Shown: one piece after another, positions 6,520-7,265 of the stretch
Layout of the letters: every line of letters begins with the position of its first letter
Position numbering within the stretch: position 1 is the first letter of the stretch
From: Thermoprotei archaeon
GTDB lineage: Archaea; Thermoproteota; Thermoprotei_A; Sulfolobales; Desulfurococcaceae
Reading direction: 5' to 3'
NCBI GenBank assembly: GCA_003661825.1
Contig: QMWW01000058.1
Span: forward strand, 1 to 7,265
Length of the DNA: 7,265 bases
Made by a program: the position numbers and the translations under genes
The notes under the pieces: generated by a model
Seen by the model: only the letters and a program-made list of their open reading frames with translations
Told to the model about the DNA's origin: nothing
Database searches by the model: none

Positions 6520-7265
6520 TTCACCACCCCTCTAGAGTCTTTCTTGTTATTATGTTGTAACTGGTGAATCGGATGGTATATGAAAAGGTGTTGGCCATCA
6601 CAACTTAGTGTATTAGTGTTGCTTAGTCTTAGTCCTTCGCGGCAGATACTAATGCTTATTCCATGGATCCTAGCCTTCTCTATAACTTTCCTTAATATCT
6701 CTTCTCTAACCTGGCGGGGTAGGTAAAAGTATCCATGGATTTTCTCTCCGTATTCTAGGTATAGCTTCCTCCAGTATGCACGATGTAGTGGAAATACTTT
6801 ACACAATCTTCTCAGGCTGTCGGGTTTTGCCTTATAAGTGGAAGTCACGATATGTTTGGCACCGCAGCTAGCTAGTTCTTTCACTAGCCGGGCTATGTCA
6901 TCCTCGTTATCATTGAGTTTAGGTATTATTGGATCTATTCTAGCGCCCACTGGAATGCCGCTATCACTTAGCTTACATATAGTTTCTATTCTTTTCTGAG
7001 GAGCCGGGGCTCCAGGTTCAAGCTTTTTGGAGAGTTCTTCGTTAAGCGTTGTAACAGTGACCATGACTATAGATGGAATCTCTCTTAGTATGTCTAGATC
7101 TCTAGCTACTATATTCGACTTTGTTACTATGATCACTCTCATCCCATGCTCTTTTAGCGTTTTTAGTGTTTCTCGGGTAAGCATGGTCCAGGATTCTAGT
7201 GGAGGGTAGGGATCGCTGCTACTGCTTAATTCTACCGGTAGATTCCTGTTAGCGTATCTGAGATC
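6492..7265 (-). CDS. Radical SAM protein, SplB-like (COG1533 type), N-terminus outside the window
   Basis: The open frame continues without a stop to the right edge, so the true start is beyond 7265; the Met at 7184 is internal. Visible residues (257) begin DLRYANRNLPVELSSSSDPY, then PPLESWTMLTRETLKTLKEHG, the SxxxDPYxPxE region of SplB-like radical SAM proteins, followed by barrel strands (VIIVTKS, VMVTVTT, LEPGAPAPQKRIE, VGARIDPIIP), HIVTSTYKAKPDSLRRL, a GYFYLP motif, and the C-terminal ISICREGL and SCDGQHL. The CxxxCxxC motif that binds the 4Fe-4S cluster and SAM should lie upstream and cannot be checked. Substrate is unknown: spore photoproduct lyase is the namesake, but archaeal members need not repair DNA. 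The last ~30 residues are polar and not recognisable. It overlaps zpr1 by 28 bp on the same strand, suggesting joint expression. Confidence 0.83.
   Translation of the reverse strand, partial: DLRYANRNLPVELSSSSDPYPPLESWTMLTRETLKTLKEHGMRVIIVTKSNIVARDLDILREIPSIVMVTVTTLNEELSKKLEPGAPAPQKRIETICKLSDSGIPVGARIDPIIPKLNDNEDDIARLVKELASCGAKHIVTSTYKAKPDSLRRLCKVFPLHRAYWRKLYLEYGEKIHGYFYLPRQVREEILRKVIEKARIHGISISICREGLRLSNTNTLSCDGQHLFIYHPIHQLQHNNKKDSRGVVKWTKSWNIA
6521..6530 (-). promoter_or_regulatory. Ribosome binding site of zpr1, inside the radical SAM gene
   Basis: GGGGTGGTGA on the minus strand, one base before ATG 6519, matches the archaeal anti-SD in two registers (GGTGG and GGTGA). It decides the start in favour of residue 1 over the ATG at residue 9. 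It lies within the 3' coding end of the radical SAM gene. Confidence 0.7.

Noticed and set aside
6492..7184. A complete 230-residue radical SAM protein starting at Met 7184
   Set aside because: The frame stays open to 7265 and encodes the family's SSSSDPYPPLES motif upstream, so the start lies outside the window.

Overview
The window looks like the chromosome of a hyperthermophilic archaeon, most likely a crenarchaeon of the Desulfurococcales/Thermoproteales type. The evidence is a gene for a CC1-type small chromatin protein, a single-module archaeal ZPR1 protein, arginine encoded mostly by AGA/AGG with many ATA and CTA codons, archaeal BRE/TATA promoters, TTG starts, and both leaderless and GGTG-led translation. 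The content is housekeeping and salvage metabolism. I see no mobile element, CRISPR array, tRNA or rRNA.

Layout. (1) Positions 1-2113, plus strand: the C-terminal part of a biotin-dependent carboxyltransferase/decarboxylase subunit (pyruvate carboxylase B / oxaloacetate decarboxylase alpha type), then after 27 bp a complete SufS-type cysteine desulfurase. The first gene carries an apparent 1-base frameshift in a C run at 43-47, so a start at TTG 59 would be an artefact of that shift. (2) Positions 2191-2361, minus strand: a 56-residue CC1-like DNA-binding protein, convergent with sufS. (3) Positions 2362-2618: AT-rich non-coding DNA, holding the probable CC1 promoter near its left end. (4) Positions 2619-4019, minus strand, and 4142-5992, plus strand: two divergent amidohydrolases, an MTA/SAH-deaminase-like enzyme and adenine deaminase, sharing a 122-bp promoter region. 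(5) Positions 5986-7265, minus strand: a SplB-like radical SAM protein that runs off the right edge, overlapping a downstream ZPR1 zinc-finger gene, whose end in turn overlaps the end of adenine deaminase.

How the genes fit together. The divergent pair suggests purine-base or nucleoside salvage by deamination: adenine deaminase makes hypoxanthine from adenine, and its neighbour probably deaminates a related purine compound, though its substrate is not certain. The biotin enzyme belongs to C3/C4 carboxylation or decarboxylation. SufS supplies sulfur for Fe-S clusters or tRNA thiolation. ZPR1 and the radical SAM protein form a tightly overlapping pair whose joint function is unknown. I found no convincing novel system. 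The points most worth checking are the frameshift at 43-47, the specificity of the first amidohydrolase, and the radical SAM/ZPR1 coupling.
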